A stretch of DNA of 64,000 bases. Origin: Ganoderma boninense (Eukaryota > Basidiomycota > Agaricomycetes > Polyporales > Polyporaceae). Of the stretch, positions 21,859-35,287 are shown in pieces. The notes beneath the pieces are model-generated. The model was not told the origin of the DNA. It ran no database searches and saw only the letters and a list, made by a program, of their open reading frames with translations. A program made the position numbers and the translations under genes. The DNA is taken from NCBI GenBank assembly GCA_002900995.3, contig CM035312.1, positions 2,713,582-2,777,581 on the forward strand, read 5' to 3'. Position 1 is the first letter of the stretch. Each line of letters begins with the position of its first letter.

Positions 21859-24800
21859 AATCGAATTCAATACGGATCACGGGTTCTGGACACCAACTAG
21901 AGAAGAGTGGACTAGAATATTTGTTCACAATCTAACGATATAATGGGAGGAGTATGGGGGCATGCTGTAGACGCACACATACTGATACAAGGGAAGGACG
22001 GCGGTAAAATTGGCGAGGAAATCATACTTACGTTCACCTTCGACGTTGCGGTGGCGGCTTGATGACGATTGAGGGTTGAGGAGACTACGAAAGAGCTTGA
22101 CAAGTCTCGATGTAGTGGGGGATAGGAGGCAGCATGGATAGGCGGCAAAGGAGGAGTAGGTATATACAAAAGGAGGGTCGAACGATAGATAGTGCACGAA
22201 TGTGCGAAACAATTGGAAGTGAGTCACGCACCCGACGGCATTACAACCAGGTTTCCTTACTCCCTAAGCTGCCCACGTCCAAGGACGTCCTACCCATAGT
22301 GTTACGCCTCCCGTTCTCCAATCGTATTTCAGTCAGGGTCAGAGAAAGAGAAAGCGAGAGCGCAGAGACAGAATGAGACACAGAGACCGGTCCAGATACA
22401 GAGACAGCCAGAGACAGGAGGAGGTATGCCGCCAGTGGCAGCCATTGTCACTGGTTCAGATGTTCGATTAGGAGACGCTCGTCAGACAGGCGGTAGATCC
22501 ATCTCCAAACACCGAGATCTGATACTATACTCCCTCTGCCTCTCCCCTTGTTCTCGCTGAGCCGCTTTTCGGTATAAGAGGTTAGGCAGCCTCCATAGCG
22601 AGGTTTCACAGTGGTAAATTCTGAACATACGCAGGCCTGCAAGCTGCCGCATGACCCGCTCCGTCCCCACCGAAGTCCGAGATAGGGCCAGGTGCGCCAT
22701 GAGCGCTGAGCGGCGCCCTTCGTTGATCGGCATCAGGTGCGCGCGCGCAACACCGTTTCACCGACCATCTATGCCGGTCACTGGTCGTCTCGTCTCTCCG
22801 ACTGTGCAGGGGCTGGAGGTTTCTTAACTAACGCCAATGCCTTAAGGTGTCGCCGGGTTGGCCGCACCCCTCAAGCCTGCTGAGAGCCCAGCGAACGCGA
22901 CCGAGAGGGCAAGGGATGTCCGTCATGCCTTCGCTAAGTAGAAAAGGCAAGGGTAGGGATCGCATCGCGGCCTGCCGACAGTCTCCATTGCTGACCATAT
23001 CCCGATATAGATGGCATTCGAGGTAGCCTGCCGGCGCGATCGAGGTTCGAGACGCAAGTCCATTTGGTGTGGCAGAGCGCGGAACGCGCCGCGCAGGGGG
23101 GATGGAGGCATTCAAAGCTGTAAGGACTATTAGACCTGCAGTCTGGAAACTCTGTTGTAGTATCTCCCTGATAGGTATAGGTACCAGCCATGAAGGACAG
23201 GAAGAAACTAAGCAGACTTCTGTCTCCGACGACGGGCTCAAGATCATGTCATCCCAGCAAGGATTTGTCCCAAGATCGGCCACAACACTGACCTCGGTCG
23301 GGCCGCCCCTAGTCGTCTTCTCCAGCTCGCCGGCAACCCTAAATGCTCACACCTGCTCCTCGTCCATGGCCACAGTGCGTCTTCTCGAAATTCCGTTCTC
23401 CCTTATACCATAACCCCATCGGAGAGGAGCACATAGGTCGCGTAGCAGGCTAGCACTGTGCAGCGAGGCTGTAATACCAGCCACTCGCCGCAAGAGTACG
23501 TTGTCGTGCCTGGAAGGTGAGTACTTTCATGCCTCTTCTCGATCTCTTCCTCAATCCCACGGCCTCGTCGGACTGGAGTACCTACTTCCCGTTCTGCCGG
23601 CCGGTTGATCGGTACGGGGAGGCAGTCCTCACTCCCAGACTCGGATGCTGTTGCGCGTGGATCTCCATGCCGAACGTACAGCGTGTTTCGGACTACGTGC
23701 CGTACCACTAGTAAGCCTGATAGTCAAACAGATCGACGGCACAGAGTGTATGTCGGTCATAGGGCAAGGGTAGTAAGCCGGGGATGAACTCCATTGTTCG
23801 GTTCGCGAAGCCTGGGGTCGGCCACTGCGAATTGGCAAATAGAAACTAATTCCCTGGGGGTCCGGATTCGACATTGTTCCAAAGCGCCATGGAATCCGAG
23901 CATCGCAGATCGCCTATTACAGCCATTCAAGTGGCTCCGTATCTGGCGGGCGTGTGTACATCTTCGGATCTGAAGCTCCCGATACGCTTGGGCCCTGAAG
24001 GCCTGAACTTCGACATGGGAGAATCAAGCGGTACAGGCTCTGGCCCGTTGACTGCCCATTCTTGCGCCTATCGTCAATGTTGTCCGAGTCCCCTGAACCT
24101 TGTCAAGCTTCCTGATATGTAATAATACCCTTTAATTGTGATGCATCGTATCAGGGAAAAGAGCACCGATGAAGGTCCCCATTTCGGGTAGCAGCGCTTA
24201 TCGTTTATCCCGTTTAGTAATGGGGCTACAGCCGCCGCTCCGTCGCCCGCAGCTCTGGCGTCTCACATATCTCCCAAATACACCGAGTCCCTCGTCGCCT
24301 ACCTATCGCCGCCGCGTTCTGGCATATCAATCGACGTAATTGGGCGGAGTGCAATTCGTCATGGATGTTACTGGGTAAGTAGCACCGACGTTCCTTGGAA
24401 TTATGCCTGCCCTGACCCTTCCACTTCGCATTTGTCCGACCGCGTGCTCAAGTGCAAAGGCCGCGGTGCCCGACATGGAAACGCCGTTATTGCCGATCCG
24501 TTGGTATTCATGTGGTGTGAATGAGAGGTCACCTGTGCTTGGTAGCCTGGCAGCAACACTGTCACAGTGCGTCCCCAAACGTTTTGCATTTTATGTCCTC
24601 AGGTTTAGTACCGGCATCATGTATGTATTCGGCCAAATACATGCGTGATGCCGCGGACCATCAAGTTTCTCTCTTCACCACCTCGGAGAACGTTCTGGGG
24701 GAGAGACCGTTTGACTTGTGGGTGGGTCGATGCGGCACTGGGCACAGCCACATACTTAACACCCCTGGGGATGGAAAGGGCATTGTTGCGCGTGGACTAT

Positions 24801-25710
24801 TGAAGACGCCGTCGGAACGCCGTCGGAACGCCGTCATGGCATTCGCCGCAGTGAGCCATGGCGGATGCTATGAGAATGAGATTCGGGTACGGCCTCCCCG
24901 AAGCGGACCGACTGCGAGGCTGAGGTTTCTGCTTATACACACCCTGAGATCGAGAACGACTTACGGCCTCCCCAAAATGGACTCGACGGGAGACTGCGGT
25001 TTCCGGTAATGCCTACCCCGAAGTTCGCCAGAGGGAAGGCTGTGGTTCTCGAACTCGCGAGCTCACATTTCCAATACATTGCTGAATATGAATCTGGGTC
25101 GAAATGGCTCGGGCCACGGCTTCCTGGCCACGAGGAACAAGGGATGGAAGATCATTATCACAGGCGCTTTGATGCCATGCCACAAACGTCCGTATCATGC
25201 CCTTGTCGTCCCATGCTGTTCCGATTTGGCAGGTCGTGCGACTGGTGCCCAAAAGTCAATGTATGGCGATCATTTCACGACCAGGCCCAGTGCGGTCCCT
25301 CCACACGAGCATTCTTCCTCCAGCGGGGTTTACGACAAAGCATTCAGCACATGTTAACCGATGTCGGCAAGTCGCATTTCAAATGCCGTTCAGCACCATC
25401 ATGCGTACCACATAGCCCAAAACGGGAAATTCTGCTCGGCAGGACATCGCGCCCTTCCCTCCTCGCTGGAACAGGATGGAAGTCAGACATGGAGGGTGAG
25501 CTACATGCTTGCCGACGACATGATGTTGCCATTACCCTTCCGGAGGCTCGGACCTCACCAGTAAACGAATCCGACTCGCCGCAGAGATTCCTCGAAGTCA
25601 GGATCTTTTACGTCTCTCGAACCGTTGCAGGCGACCTCGAACAACGACTAGCGAGGTAGAAATAAAAGTAGCGGACATCTGTGGCTCACCTTCAGTATTC
25701 GACGCTCTCA
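21859..25710. other. Gene-poor region, possibly decayed repeats
   Basis: Many short overlapping frames on both strands and no recognised domain. A degenerate repeat based on GGCCTCCCCGAAGNGGAC recurs near 24893, 24963 and 25011. A small direct repeat (GCCGTCGGAAC) lies at about 24810-24840. Minus-strand frames at 24327-24578 and 25013-25252 are protein-like but unassigned. The region may be an old, mutated transposon. Confidence 0.35.
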
Positions 25711-27574
25711 ATGCCTGCACCGCACGACACTTCTCCACTGAGGGCCCCCCCAATGCCCCGCCCAACGAGCAGCCTAATTGGTCGCCGGGTGAGTCCCCAA
25801 CCATCCCGTCCTTCGACTTTGTCGACTCACCGCGAAATGTAGACACGGACGGTCCCCCTTCCCCCACCAGAGCCCCGCGCCTCACGAAGACGACCCCTCC
25901 GCTGCCCCTCAGCCCGACGATCCGATGCCGACCGAGACGTCGGACTTCGATATTCTATCCCTCATCCAGTCTCTCGTCGATTCGCTGCGTCATGTGGAGG
26001 AAACTGGCGACTGGCTCAGTGCCTTTGTCGGGCGTATCTGTCTACGGCTTATCAACGCCCACTCGGCCGACAAACGAGACGTTCTCGTGTCAGCCGACAC
26101 GGCCGCCAACGTCGAAACTGCCGCATTCGTGTTCCAAGTCGAAGGCGACGTATTCGGCGACATACGAGTGCCGTTGATAGCTAGGTTCAGACATTGCATC
26201 CAGCTGTATGTTTCCTTTTCATTACGGGTCTATTCTAGTCATACTCAATGATTTGCTTTGCTTGAAATCAGGTTGCTACACGCATTCCGTCAAGGGTGGT
26301 ATTGCTGGACTACCACGCCGATCCACATGCTACACCCTGAGGAAGCCGCGCGAGCCCTCAGCGACGAGGCTAGTACGTTGATCTTCCCCTCACCTCCTGG
26401 CGCCATTGCTGACATGACGACTGCAGTGTCTCATGTCACTAGTGGATGGATGAGGGCGCTTGTCGCCGTGTTCGGTCACGTCCCCGAACTGTGGGACCTG
26501 TCAAGCTCTACCAGGAGCCCGGACTTGGGTTGTCCGGGTCCGCTCGCTTCTGCCTCCAGCGGCAAAGGCAAGGGCGTCGACAGGTCCAACATGTTGCTGT
26601 CCGACTCGCAGACCGAGTGGGCCTCCAAGCACAGCGCGCCGCCCCTTCCGGGTGACACACCGATGGACGTCGTTCAAGCTGCTCCCATTCCCGACTCGGG
26701 AGCGGCTGAGTCCCAGTCTCATCTCAACGCTGCACCCCAGTACGATGCGAAGACTATCAACATGTCCAATGGGCTTCATTTCGTTCACTACGAAGGGCCC
26801 CCCTCCACTCGCCGTCGCCGCGCGCCACGGGACGATCCTCCTTCCTCCACGACGCTGGGTGCCTGCCAGTCCACGGCGCGCGACGCTCCCCAGTCCACGA
26901 CGGTCGTCCCCTCGCAGACGGTCGTCCCCTCGCAGACGGCTGTCCCCTCGCAGACGGTCGTCCCCTCGCAGACGGCTGTCCCCTCGCAGACGGCTGTCCC
27001 CTCGCAGTCGACCCACGGCAACCAAGGTGAAGGGACCTCCGCTCAGCGCCCATCCGCCGCCCGCTTGCCGTACGGACCTGGGACGTCGCTGAGCGGCACC
27101 GCTACCAGCGGGCGTGCGGGCTCGGCCGTCGAGATTGATCCATTCGACTTCACGACGCTTGCCAGAGAGCTGGGCGGTATCGAAGAGCTCCACCTCCCCA
27201 ATGCCACTTCGAATAGGGCCTTCGAAGAAGCCACTGCTCATCTTCGGTCGGCCTGGGGTGGCTCCAGCCACAGTCTGCCATTGGCGTCGGGGCCGTCCAG
27301 GGGGAGTCGCACTGCCGATTGGAGGGAGCAGGCGCATCGCCTCGTGCAGGAGTACAAGGAGATAAAGGAGGCCCAGATTGCGAAGCTAGCTAATGCGGTC
27401 CAATACTTGCGCCGCTGGCATTCGTTGTACCTGGAGGTCGAATATCGCCTTGAGTCTCGAGGCATTGAGGTGTCTCCTGAGTTTCGGGCCCAGGCCGCGA
27501 GAATGTTTTGTTTCACCAATCTGCTCACTCTCCTCGTTATTCACAGGAGGCGCCAGCTCGAGAGGTTGGAGTAG
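25711..27574 (+). CDS. Orphan family protein, member 1 (553 aa)
   Basis: Exons 25711-25788, 25871-26205, 26272-26372 and 26427-27574 join in phase across introns of 82, 66 and 54 nt. The N-terminal part is helical (FDILSLIQSLVDSLRHVEE, TGDWLSAFVGRICLRLINA). The conserved centre is WMRALVAVFGHVPELWDLSSS. A long Ser/Pro/Thr-rich region follows, including six tandem (V/A)VPSQT hexapeptides. The C-terminal ~70 residues form a predicted coiled coil (LVQEYKEIKEAQIAKLANAV...YLEVEYRLESRG). Member 2 at 41726-43338 has the same exon pattern and the matching motifs, so this is a gene family, not noise. No domain of known function is recognised. The helical ends and disordered middle suggest a scaffold or interaction role, which is inference only. 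The start is the ATG at 25711; a downstream ATG at 25925 is an alternative. Confidence 0.65.
26903..27010 (+). repeat. Six 18-bp tandem repeats (hexapeptide VVPSQT/AVPSQT)
   Basis: Six in-frame copies of an 18-bp unit (GTCGTCCCCTCGCAGACG and a GCTGTC variant) inside the disordered region of the orphan gene. The near-identity of the units points to recent slippage, so copy number may vary between strains. Confidence 0.8.
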
Positions 27575-29199
27575 GGAGGCATCGTCTGGTATGTCATTTG
27601 TCATCGTTGTTGACTGTCGGCGCCTGTAATGACGTGCATTCCATTTTCAGCCTCCATGTCTACCTCCGTCTCGCTTGTTTGGCGGCTTCTGCCTTCGTAG
27701 ACATGTCTGTCGCTGTCTGTCGTCGAGACCGCTTGTCTTGTTTGCCATCAGCTTTCCGATCTCGTCCAGTCCCCATGCCTCCCAAAAGTCGTCCCCTTTT
27801 CACATCAATCGTCTCGCATCTATGCCTGTAGTATCCCCACGACCGCTGTTTTTAGACTTCGTCTGCGTGTGACCCGTCCAAATATATACACATTCGCAGA
27901 CCACTTGATTAGGCTGATTGAAGCCCTACGTAGTGGATTTCGTTCTGTACACCCACTTTCTCCCCTTCCCGCGGCATTGCAGGCGGCCGAACAGGTGGTC
28001 TAGAGGGAAACGCCGAATTTGGTGACTAGCAAGCGCTCAAAAAGTGGCTGGACTTTGATGGTTTCGGCCAGACCCCTCGCACGGAACGTGAGAGGTCTGA
28101 CACGTGGGCGGTCTAGGCTAGACTTGGCGCCGTCCAACGGCTCTTTGCGCACTCCCATTCTGTGGTCTCTCCGCCGCACCTACTTTCCCCAATACATCGT
28201 CAACTTCACGTCCGCCTGGCTACTTTACTCTTGGCCGTAGCTTCGCTCAACATCATTCCAGTGGCGCGTTTACGCCTCCAAGTTGTGAGCACCTGTGCGC
28301 TGTAGTTCGTCTAGGTGCCTAGGTAACTATTTCCCATGGCCCTGGCATCAAGTCGACGAAAGTGGCAGGCACTGGCGGGAGGATGGGCGAAAGGGAACAC
28401 AGCCCGAGAAGGTGTGGAGGGGTGGAGACGTGACCGAGGACGTATGGGCATGGCGACGGCGATGTAAGTGCTCATTTGTTCAACGTCGACACCTCCCTCT
28501 TCGTCTCTGATCTCTTAGCCACCCTTTGTTTCCGAAGGCATGCTTCTATCCCTCGAACCTACGTCTCTGCGATCCTCCTCTTCTCCACATGTAGACGCAT
28601 TCTCGCGCCTTAGACCGTCCTCTCGCCTACGCCCGCGCATACCATCTCTGCGCATTTCCCCCCCCCCCCCAGAGCAACGTATCCTTTCCTTCCCGTCGAT
28701 CCGCATACCCGCGCGCACATGAAACCGATATACTTCCGCGCAACATCCTCATGCCACTAGTACACGCTTTACCGAACGGTGGCACATTAGGCACCTCCTT
28801 CCCTCTTCGTCCTCGAGGCTGGATTTCCTGAGGTGCATTCCCTGAGGTCTCAACGGACCCTGTCCCCCCAAACTAACCTCTGCGGTTCCGAATGATCTCC
28901 TACCTTTCCCACGCTTGCACGCATTTGTAAGAAGTATTCAACGAGTCTTATACCAACTACGTTCGAAATACATGATCGCGATGATAGTGAAAGTCTCGGG
29001 AGTATGCGTAAGAAACGACCAATGCGCTAAGGGGGAACGGTTCAAGGTTCAGAATCCGAGAGCCTCTGTGGTGGCCAGACGAGAACAGGTGTCTCTGTGA
29101 TGGCCAGAGGAGATGACGAAGGGCCATGGAGAACGCGGTTGTCAATGGCGGAGCTGGCAGGAAGAACATTCGAACAGGACCTACGTTTGACCGCCCATC
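27575..29199. other. Intergenic, 3' flank of the orphan gene
   Basis: CT-rich sequence with a 13-C run at 28658-28670 and no coding frame with family signal. The orphan gene and the alpha-kinase converge on this stretch. Confidence 0.45.
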
Positions 29200-31731
29200 T
29201 CATGCCGCCTCCGGAGTCTGACCTGACTCATCCTCCTCGACGTTCTCGCCTGCGAAAAGATCCTCTATCGTGTTCTGCAAAACATCAGTTGACGCAAGGT
29301 GAAGCGCAGTGCAGATATGATTGCAGGTGTGTGAAGACACAAAGTCTTCAAGGCCTTTTCGTCCGTGATCGCCGATGCCCGAAGTCCTAGTTCCGTGATC
29401 AGCTGTGCTACACAGGAGACTGTAGCAGATGATGATATACTTTACCCCTCTACTGTATGTGTCATGGGATCGAAAAGGGTGAGCGACAATCTTCCGTTTC
29501 CGTTGACGTTGTTCGAGCCTGCAGTCATAAAGTTCCAGCTTCAGAGTTTGGGCGAACGCAAAGGGGCGTACCTTGGATATCGGCGAAGACATAGCGACAT
29601 GCTGTCTGTTCTGCCGCGTAGTGAGCGTAAGCTGAGACGGTCAACGACCGTAAGTCACCGCGAGTGGTCGCCCCCAAAGTCCCGCTGAACTTGACGACCG
29701 TCGTCGTAAGCCGTACTGGTTCGACTAAGTACACCTCTGACACCTCCTCCTCCCATCTGGCGTGAGCGTGGTCTTCGTCGTCTCCGTCATCAACAGGCTC
29801 GGTTGAAGGCGCGGAATCGGGCTTGTATATCTTGATGAGGAATGCCTCGGAAACGTCGAACTCTAGCGGTGCGGCAGTTAAAGATAGACGACCGAAAAAT
29901 CTGGGCTATATCTCACCAGCAATGTCTACGCCTTGGTCATAGGCGAACGTTTTGAACTTATCCGCGAAGTAGGCCATACGCTTAATCCGGATAAGATCTG
30001 CGGTGAGTATGGTGACGGCCTTCGAGACGGGAATCTCCTCCAATCTACCGCCGCCAGCGTTAACCAGCTTCTTAGCAACGTATGACTTGTTTCCCATTCG
30101 GAGCTGCTCAGTAATGATTGATCAGGGTATATGACGATAGATGTGCAGCACTGTTCAGACTCACACCGAACACATCCTTAGTGCTGCCGCGCTCGCCGGC
30201 GCTGAGGTCCAATGGTCTCGTTTCCAGGTAACCTGATAGCGACGTGGACTCTTCCATGAGGGTTGGAGTCCCGGAACCTTCGGAGATGACGCAAGTAGTC
30301 TTCTTGAAATGAACTTCGACGACGGAAATAGCAGCTGGCGTCTGGGTAAGCAGATCACCATCTCCGACAAAAAGGGATCTAAGCGTCTGGCGCGACGGTT
30401 GAGGAGAGGCGGTGTCTGTACAAATCTGGTGACGACAGGAAAGTATCGATACGACAAAGAGAGCGAACCTCGGAAACGCTTGGAACTTTGACAAGCCGTG
30501 TTCGGGTCGCCAACCCGAGCGGCGGACGTCTTGCGCTTCGTTCCAGCCCTTCCCGCACCGAGGAGCTCGGGGTCATCCGTGCGCGCGGTGTACTGCAAGC
30601 TGATCAGTATACTATCCGAAACGAGTCTCAACAAGTGTGCAACGAACTTGACCAACGTTGATATACAGCTCTACGCTGAACGCGTAAGTCTTCGAGCTCG
30701 CCTTCCCTTTGCGCTGACACTGTTTGGGGAGTACAATGTAGGTGTCGCGATATTCGGGCCGGCTATACACCTGATACCAGTGTGCGACTGTCATCACCAG
30801 ATTATCGGTGGGAAAAACGTAATTATTGGGGGCACGGAGGCTTGTCTCTTCCCTAGAATTGCAAAGGTTTAGGTGTACTCCAGCACGTTTCTCCGAATTA
30901 AGGAACACGAGCTTACTCGAGTAACGGAGCGGAATAAAACTCCGTCCATCGCCCATTCACTTCCTTCAGGATACGAGACCGAAGTGCTAAACTGGGCGTC
31001 AGGTACAGAAAGTTCGGACGGGAGGGGACATGGTGATCGCGGCGTACCGAGCATGGTGTTCACCTCAGGGAAAAAGATTACACCGGTTCCGAGCATTTGA
31101 TCAATGTGCTTAGCAGAATCACTCCGACGGCACTCGTAGTACACCGTACAGTGAGTTACCTGCGACCTCTGGGAGGCGGAGGGGATCCCCTGACTAGCCC
31201 GGATCGTCTGCAGTTCCTCGAGAGAAACCGCGGTCCCAACAACCTCGGTACCGTCGGGCCTGGATCTGTGGAGCTTGACTTCGAGGTTGGCGCGGCGGCG
31301 TTGGGCAGATTGATCCCGGTCGTTGTCCGACACGCCTTTCTCGTAGTTCTCTGGCGACGTTAATAGGTTTTTCCCCGAGTCTTCCCATGTAACAAGCGTG
31401 ATACTCACCGGCTCGGCGGCACGTTCCACACGGATCTGTGACTGTCGTGCCGCAGATCCCGCATTCGCCGCACTGTACATAGTTGGCCTGGCACGAGTCA
31501 GCAGGTCGTTGGAGACATCGACAGGGATGACCGTACCCGGATATCGTCCTTATCCGCACTGCTGATGGCCGCGTCTTGGAGCTTCGTGCAGAGAAAACAA
31601 AGCTTACCGCCGGACTCCATCCGAGGAAAGACCATTTGGCAGCCATTGTTGACGTTGTTGGGGCCACCACAAGGATCCTCGTTGGACCGTCTTCGATACT
31701 GGGCAGGGGGTCGAACGTCGAGATAAGACAT
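29200..31731 (-). CDS. Alpha-kinase family (atypical) protein kinase
   Basis: About twelve exons read leftwards from the ATG at 31731 to a TGA at 29200-29202, giving roughly 650 residues. Exon 1 (31537-31731) has FPRMESGGKLCFLCTKL. Exon 2 is Cys-rich (VQCGECGICGTTV, DPCGTCRRA), a probable zinc-binding N-terminal module. The kinase core follows: YVAKKLVNAG with the likely ATP-binding lysine, YLVEPVRL and VKFSGTLG, YVFADIQG with the catalytic-region Asp, LTLFDPMTHT, then GIGDHGRKGLEDFVSSHTCNHIC. The last has the glycine-rich G-x-G-D-x-G loop and the His/Cys zinc ligands typical of alpha-kinases such as eEF2 kinase and MHCK. Key residues look intact. One acceptor (near 30890) is unusual and a 38-nt intron near the end is short. 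Substrates are unknown. Exon borders in the middle are tentative. Confidence 0.8.
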
Positions 31732-33660
31732 GGTTTAGGGTACAAAGATAGGATGGCGGCGTGAAAAATACTAGCAGGGCAAATATGAAGGAAGACGGAA
31801 AATACGGGGCCACGACACATCCCAAGAGGAAACGGAGACACCGTTTTTATACTCGTGAGTGGCAACTGTTCAAGTCTAGACAGCGTTGAGGAGCCAACCC
31901 ACGCCAGATCGCAACGCTGCGTGTGCATTGAAACAGCCAACAATGCCATGCCACGACGGTGGAGGACGTTTTGGGATCGAGCAGGGTCGTTAGCACTGCG
32001 ATACTGCCGTAGATGGAAGCCGACACACCTGCGCCATAGGTGGTTGTTTCGTCAATCCAGCTGATCAAAGTTCCGGCTTGAACTAGACGCGCATTGGCCA
32101 AAAACGAGTTACATCGCACTACCTTATGCGTCAACGGTGTGGCGAGCAAGATCGAGTCGCTCGATAAATCCTATTACCTCCTTTAGGCTGACGAAGTATC
32201 CGTCAGTCTAGGAACGGATGTTTCCCGCAAAGGAGAAGCCTTTCGGGCACATAGGAGCGGGAAACGAGGCACAGCTTGTGCTCTATCCAGAACGCTTTGA
32301 GATGTTTCAGGGAGCCTGTAATCACAGTGATCAGCTGAATTACCAAAAACGGATGCTTCGCTCTTGAACTGACTGTAATACTAGTCCAGTAAGTACTAGC
32401 CTCCATGCTAGGTGAAGTAGGGTGATCGACAAGGTGTTCCTCCTGCCAGTCAGTGTCAGTTGAATCGAACCATGTGGCAGTATCGGCGTCGAAGGGGCTG
32501 CCGGAGGGGAAACCAGACTGGGAGACATGTCCACGCGGCATGAATTGGGTCATAGCGGAGTTCGAACATATACACTCGGCCCGCCCAAACAAGGGCTCAC
32601 GGGCACAGGGGTCCCAGGCCCTTCGCGAGATACGGACGGCGAGGATCCGGATCCCCGTCCCGCTGAGGGCAACAATACGACAGCTGTACCACAGAAGTAG
32701 TCCATTTCACCCTTGACCCTACATGGATGTGAGGCATGATGTCTCACCCGTCTCTCATGGGGATATCGGGGGTGCGCAGGGGTTGGATATCACCGCTTTG
32801 TGCGCTTCCTGCGCTTCGTGATCATATCCAAATCACATCCGTTAGGTTGCTGAGTTCACTCTGGAGGCGGCATGGCTGTACCTGAAGGGAAAAGACTGCG
32901 GGCAGGCGATGCGCCAGTTCTGAAGGACTGAGCCCTAGTTGCCCCAGTCTGGAACTGGGTCCGAAATGCTCTGGAAAAATCGTGTCGCCATTCAACCTGG
33001 GGTGGCCGCTAGCGTCATGTGAAGAAGAGTCTCACGACATTTACATTTCCAATCCGACGGAGTTGAGGGGGACTACCAGAGCGCTGGTTGCTAATGTACC
33101 CTTGAGTGTACGTCCTTGCTATGCCCGAAACCTACTGGGACAAAGATGTCAACCATTGAGCTGACTACAGGGCTGCAGGCCCCTGGACTCTGCGATCCAG
33201 CGAGTGGATTTCCTGGCTAGAACGAAGTAGGAGCTCCCTCAAGAAATGCACCAGTGGGAGACGAAGAATCGTCAACGGATTGCGGGGAGTAAATGTTGAG
33301 CTGTTGGGGGATGAGAGGTGGGTATCCTCGCTGGCGGTGATGAGCGGCGGCCCGGCGCACGGTGGTTCGGCATTTGCCGGGGAAGACACGTTTTATTGGG
33401 GGTCCCAGCAACGCTCCTTGTCCCTTTACCCCCCCAGCTCCATCCACCATAGTTCTATCCCGGATCTCCCTCGCCCTCGCTGTCAGGAACGCCACATACT
33501 TCCCCAGTATACGACAACAGTGTCTCCCCTCTGGTATCTGCCACCCCCCTCCTCGACCTTTGACGTCGCTACCACCTGTTCCCTTCGCACCTCCCCTGCA
33601 CGTTCCGATGCCTAGGTATGGTTGTCTTTGTGTGTGGTTGCTCTTCATGTTGGATCTAAC
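31732..33660. other. Intergenic and 5' region of the interrupted gene
   Basis: No supported gene from 31732 to about 33270. From 33400 to 33660 the + strand is CT-rich, as in a leader of the gene starting at 33661. Open frames here are short or read the complement of that leader. Confidence 0.4.
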
Positions 33661-33884
33661 ATGTCGCTCAACATCGTAGAATGCGAACACGAATCAACAA
33701 GTGGTTTCCGTTCTGTGCGTCCCAAGGCGGTCAAGACCACTGACGACAGACCCGGTGAGTGTTCAGATGCCGGTCAACCATGTCTCCTGTCACTGACTTC
33801 GGCGATTGGCATTCTTAGCGAGCTTCGAAGAGGAATGCCCATCGCTCACTTCAGACCGCCAGGCCCACAACCCTCGACGCAACA

Positions 33885-33891
33885 GCGTTAC
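33885..33891. repeat. Target-site duplication, left, copy 2
   Basis: GCGTTAC, repeated exactly at 36298-36304. Bases further out differ, supporting 7 bp. Confidence 0.8.
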
Positions 33892-34900
33892 CAGCAGCTG
33901 TGGTAAGGATAATGTATTATTTACCGGAGATAGCCTGGCACTGCAATGCAATATAAACCGACTCTGCTCGTAATGTAATACGAAGCCCCGGGATAATGCC
34001 CGGAGTTCCCTAATATAGTAGGCAGCCTCCGGAGGGCCTGTTATCAGTGCCTGGGCTGGCGCTTTTTTGGTTATCAGCTTAGATAAGGCCCCGGGGCTTA
34101 TCTGCCATCACTCCGGGGCTTCCCCCATCAATACTCACCTCCCATCAGCCACCCGGGCTCCTCCTGCCCTGCCACTGCCCAATATGGAAGGTGCTTGGGT
34201 GCCTGCACCTGGGCACCTTCCCCTTGCTATATCTCCCTCAATTCTGGACCGTTTTCCATGATCTTGGGTGCGTTCTGATCGCGTTTTCAAGGCGCTTCTA
34301 ACGCGCCTAATGCGCTGGTGTAATATGGTATACTAACATATACATACAGGTACCTTTGGTCGCTCTAGGGGCCAGTAAATGGGCCATAGCTCAGGCAGTT
34401 TTGGACGGAATAGGACGATCTTGGGCGCGTTTTGCTCGCGTTAACAACGCGCACAGAACGAGCCCAAGATCGTCCGATTCCGTCCAGCCGTTCCTCCGGT
34501 ACATATACCCCTTCCTCCTCAGGAACAGGGTATTGGTATCTCAGGAACGGCTGAACCGTTTGGGACGCTCTTTGGTGCGTTGGGTAGGTACTGTATAGTG
34601 GTATCTGGCCGCACCATTTGTTTGGAGGTATCTATCCTACAAAATATACTACAGTGTGATCAGTTGGCAGCCCCACCACCCTTGTATCCCCCATAACTCA
34701 GCAACCGCTTGACGGATCTTTTTGCCCGTCATACCGCTGGAAAGCTGCTGCTCACAGCTTTCCAACGAGCCCAAGAACGTCCCGATACGATCACTGGAGC
34801 CTTCGGAGTGCCTACCTCCTCCTCCTGCTCCCCTCCCCACCACTGTTTAGCCCATATCTTGGGCATGCCTTGACAGAATCATGTTGTTCTTTTTGTGTTG
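33892..34900 (+). repeat. Left inverted arm, copy 2
   Basis: 1,009-bp inverted partner of 35288-36297. It shares six bases with its own right arm that differ from both arms of copy 1, and differs from its own right arm by one missing G near 34093. Confidence 0.85.
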
Positions 34901-35287
34901 TGTGCTATGTAGTCAGTCCTCTGTGCACAGAACAGTTCACTTATATCAAGATATGTACAATACACTCCAATGAAGGTGCCTTGGCCCGGTGCAAGACTGC
35001 CTGACAGCTGTGGCATCCATTTCCGAAGGCTAGCACAGCTGCAGTAAGGCTGTCAACAATCATCAATCAATATCTCCTCAGGTTGTTGTCCGTTCTGTTT
35101 GGTTTTTTTTGCGTTGGAAAGCTGTGAATTGTGGCTAGTCAGCTGTGTATATACTCTCACTATCAGGAGGCTACAAAAAAGTCGACAGGGGAGTATTCTT
35201 GTGAACACTGATAAGGGAATGACATTGGATCCAGATGCCTGATAAGTGCCATACATTGTACAAAGGTAGCGGTTAGCTAGTAGTAGG

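Noticed and set aside
26501..27337. Minus-strand frame rich in RGD-like repeats
   Set aside because: It is the antisense reading of the hexapeptide repeats and disordered region of orphan member 1.
28658..28670. Run of 13 C's
   Set aside because: A plain homopolymer, noted only as a place where assembly length errors are likely.
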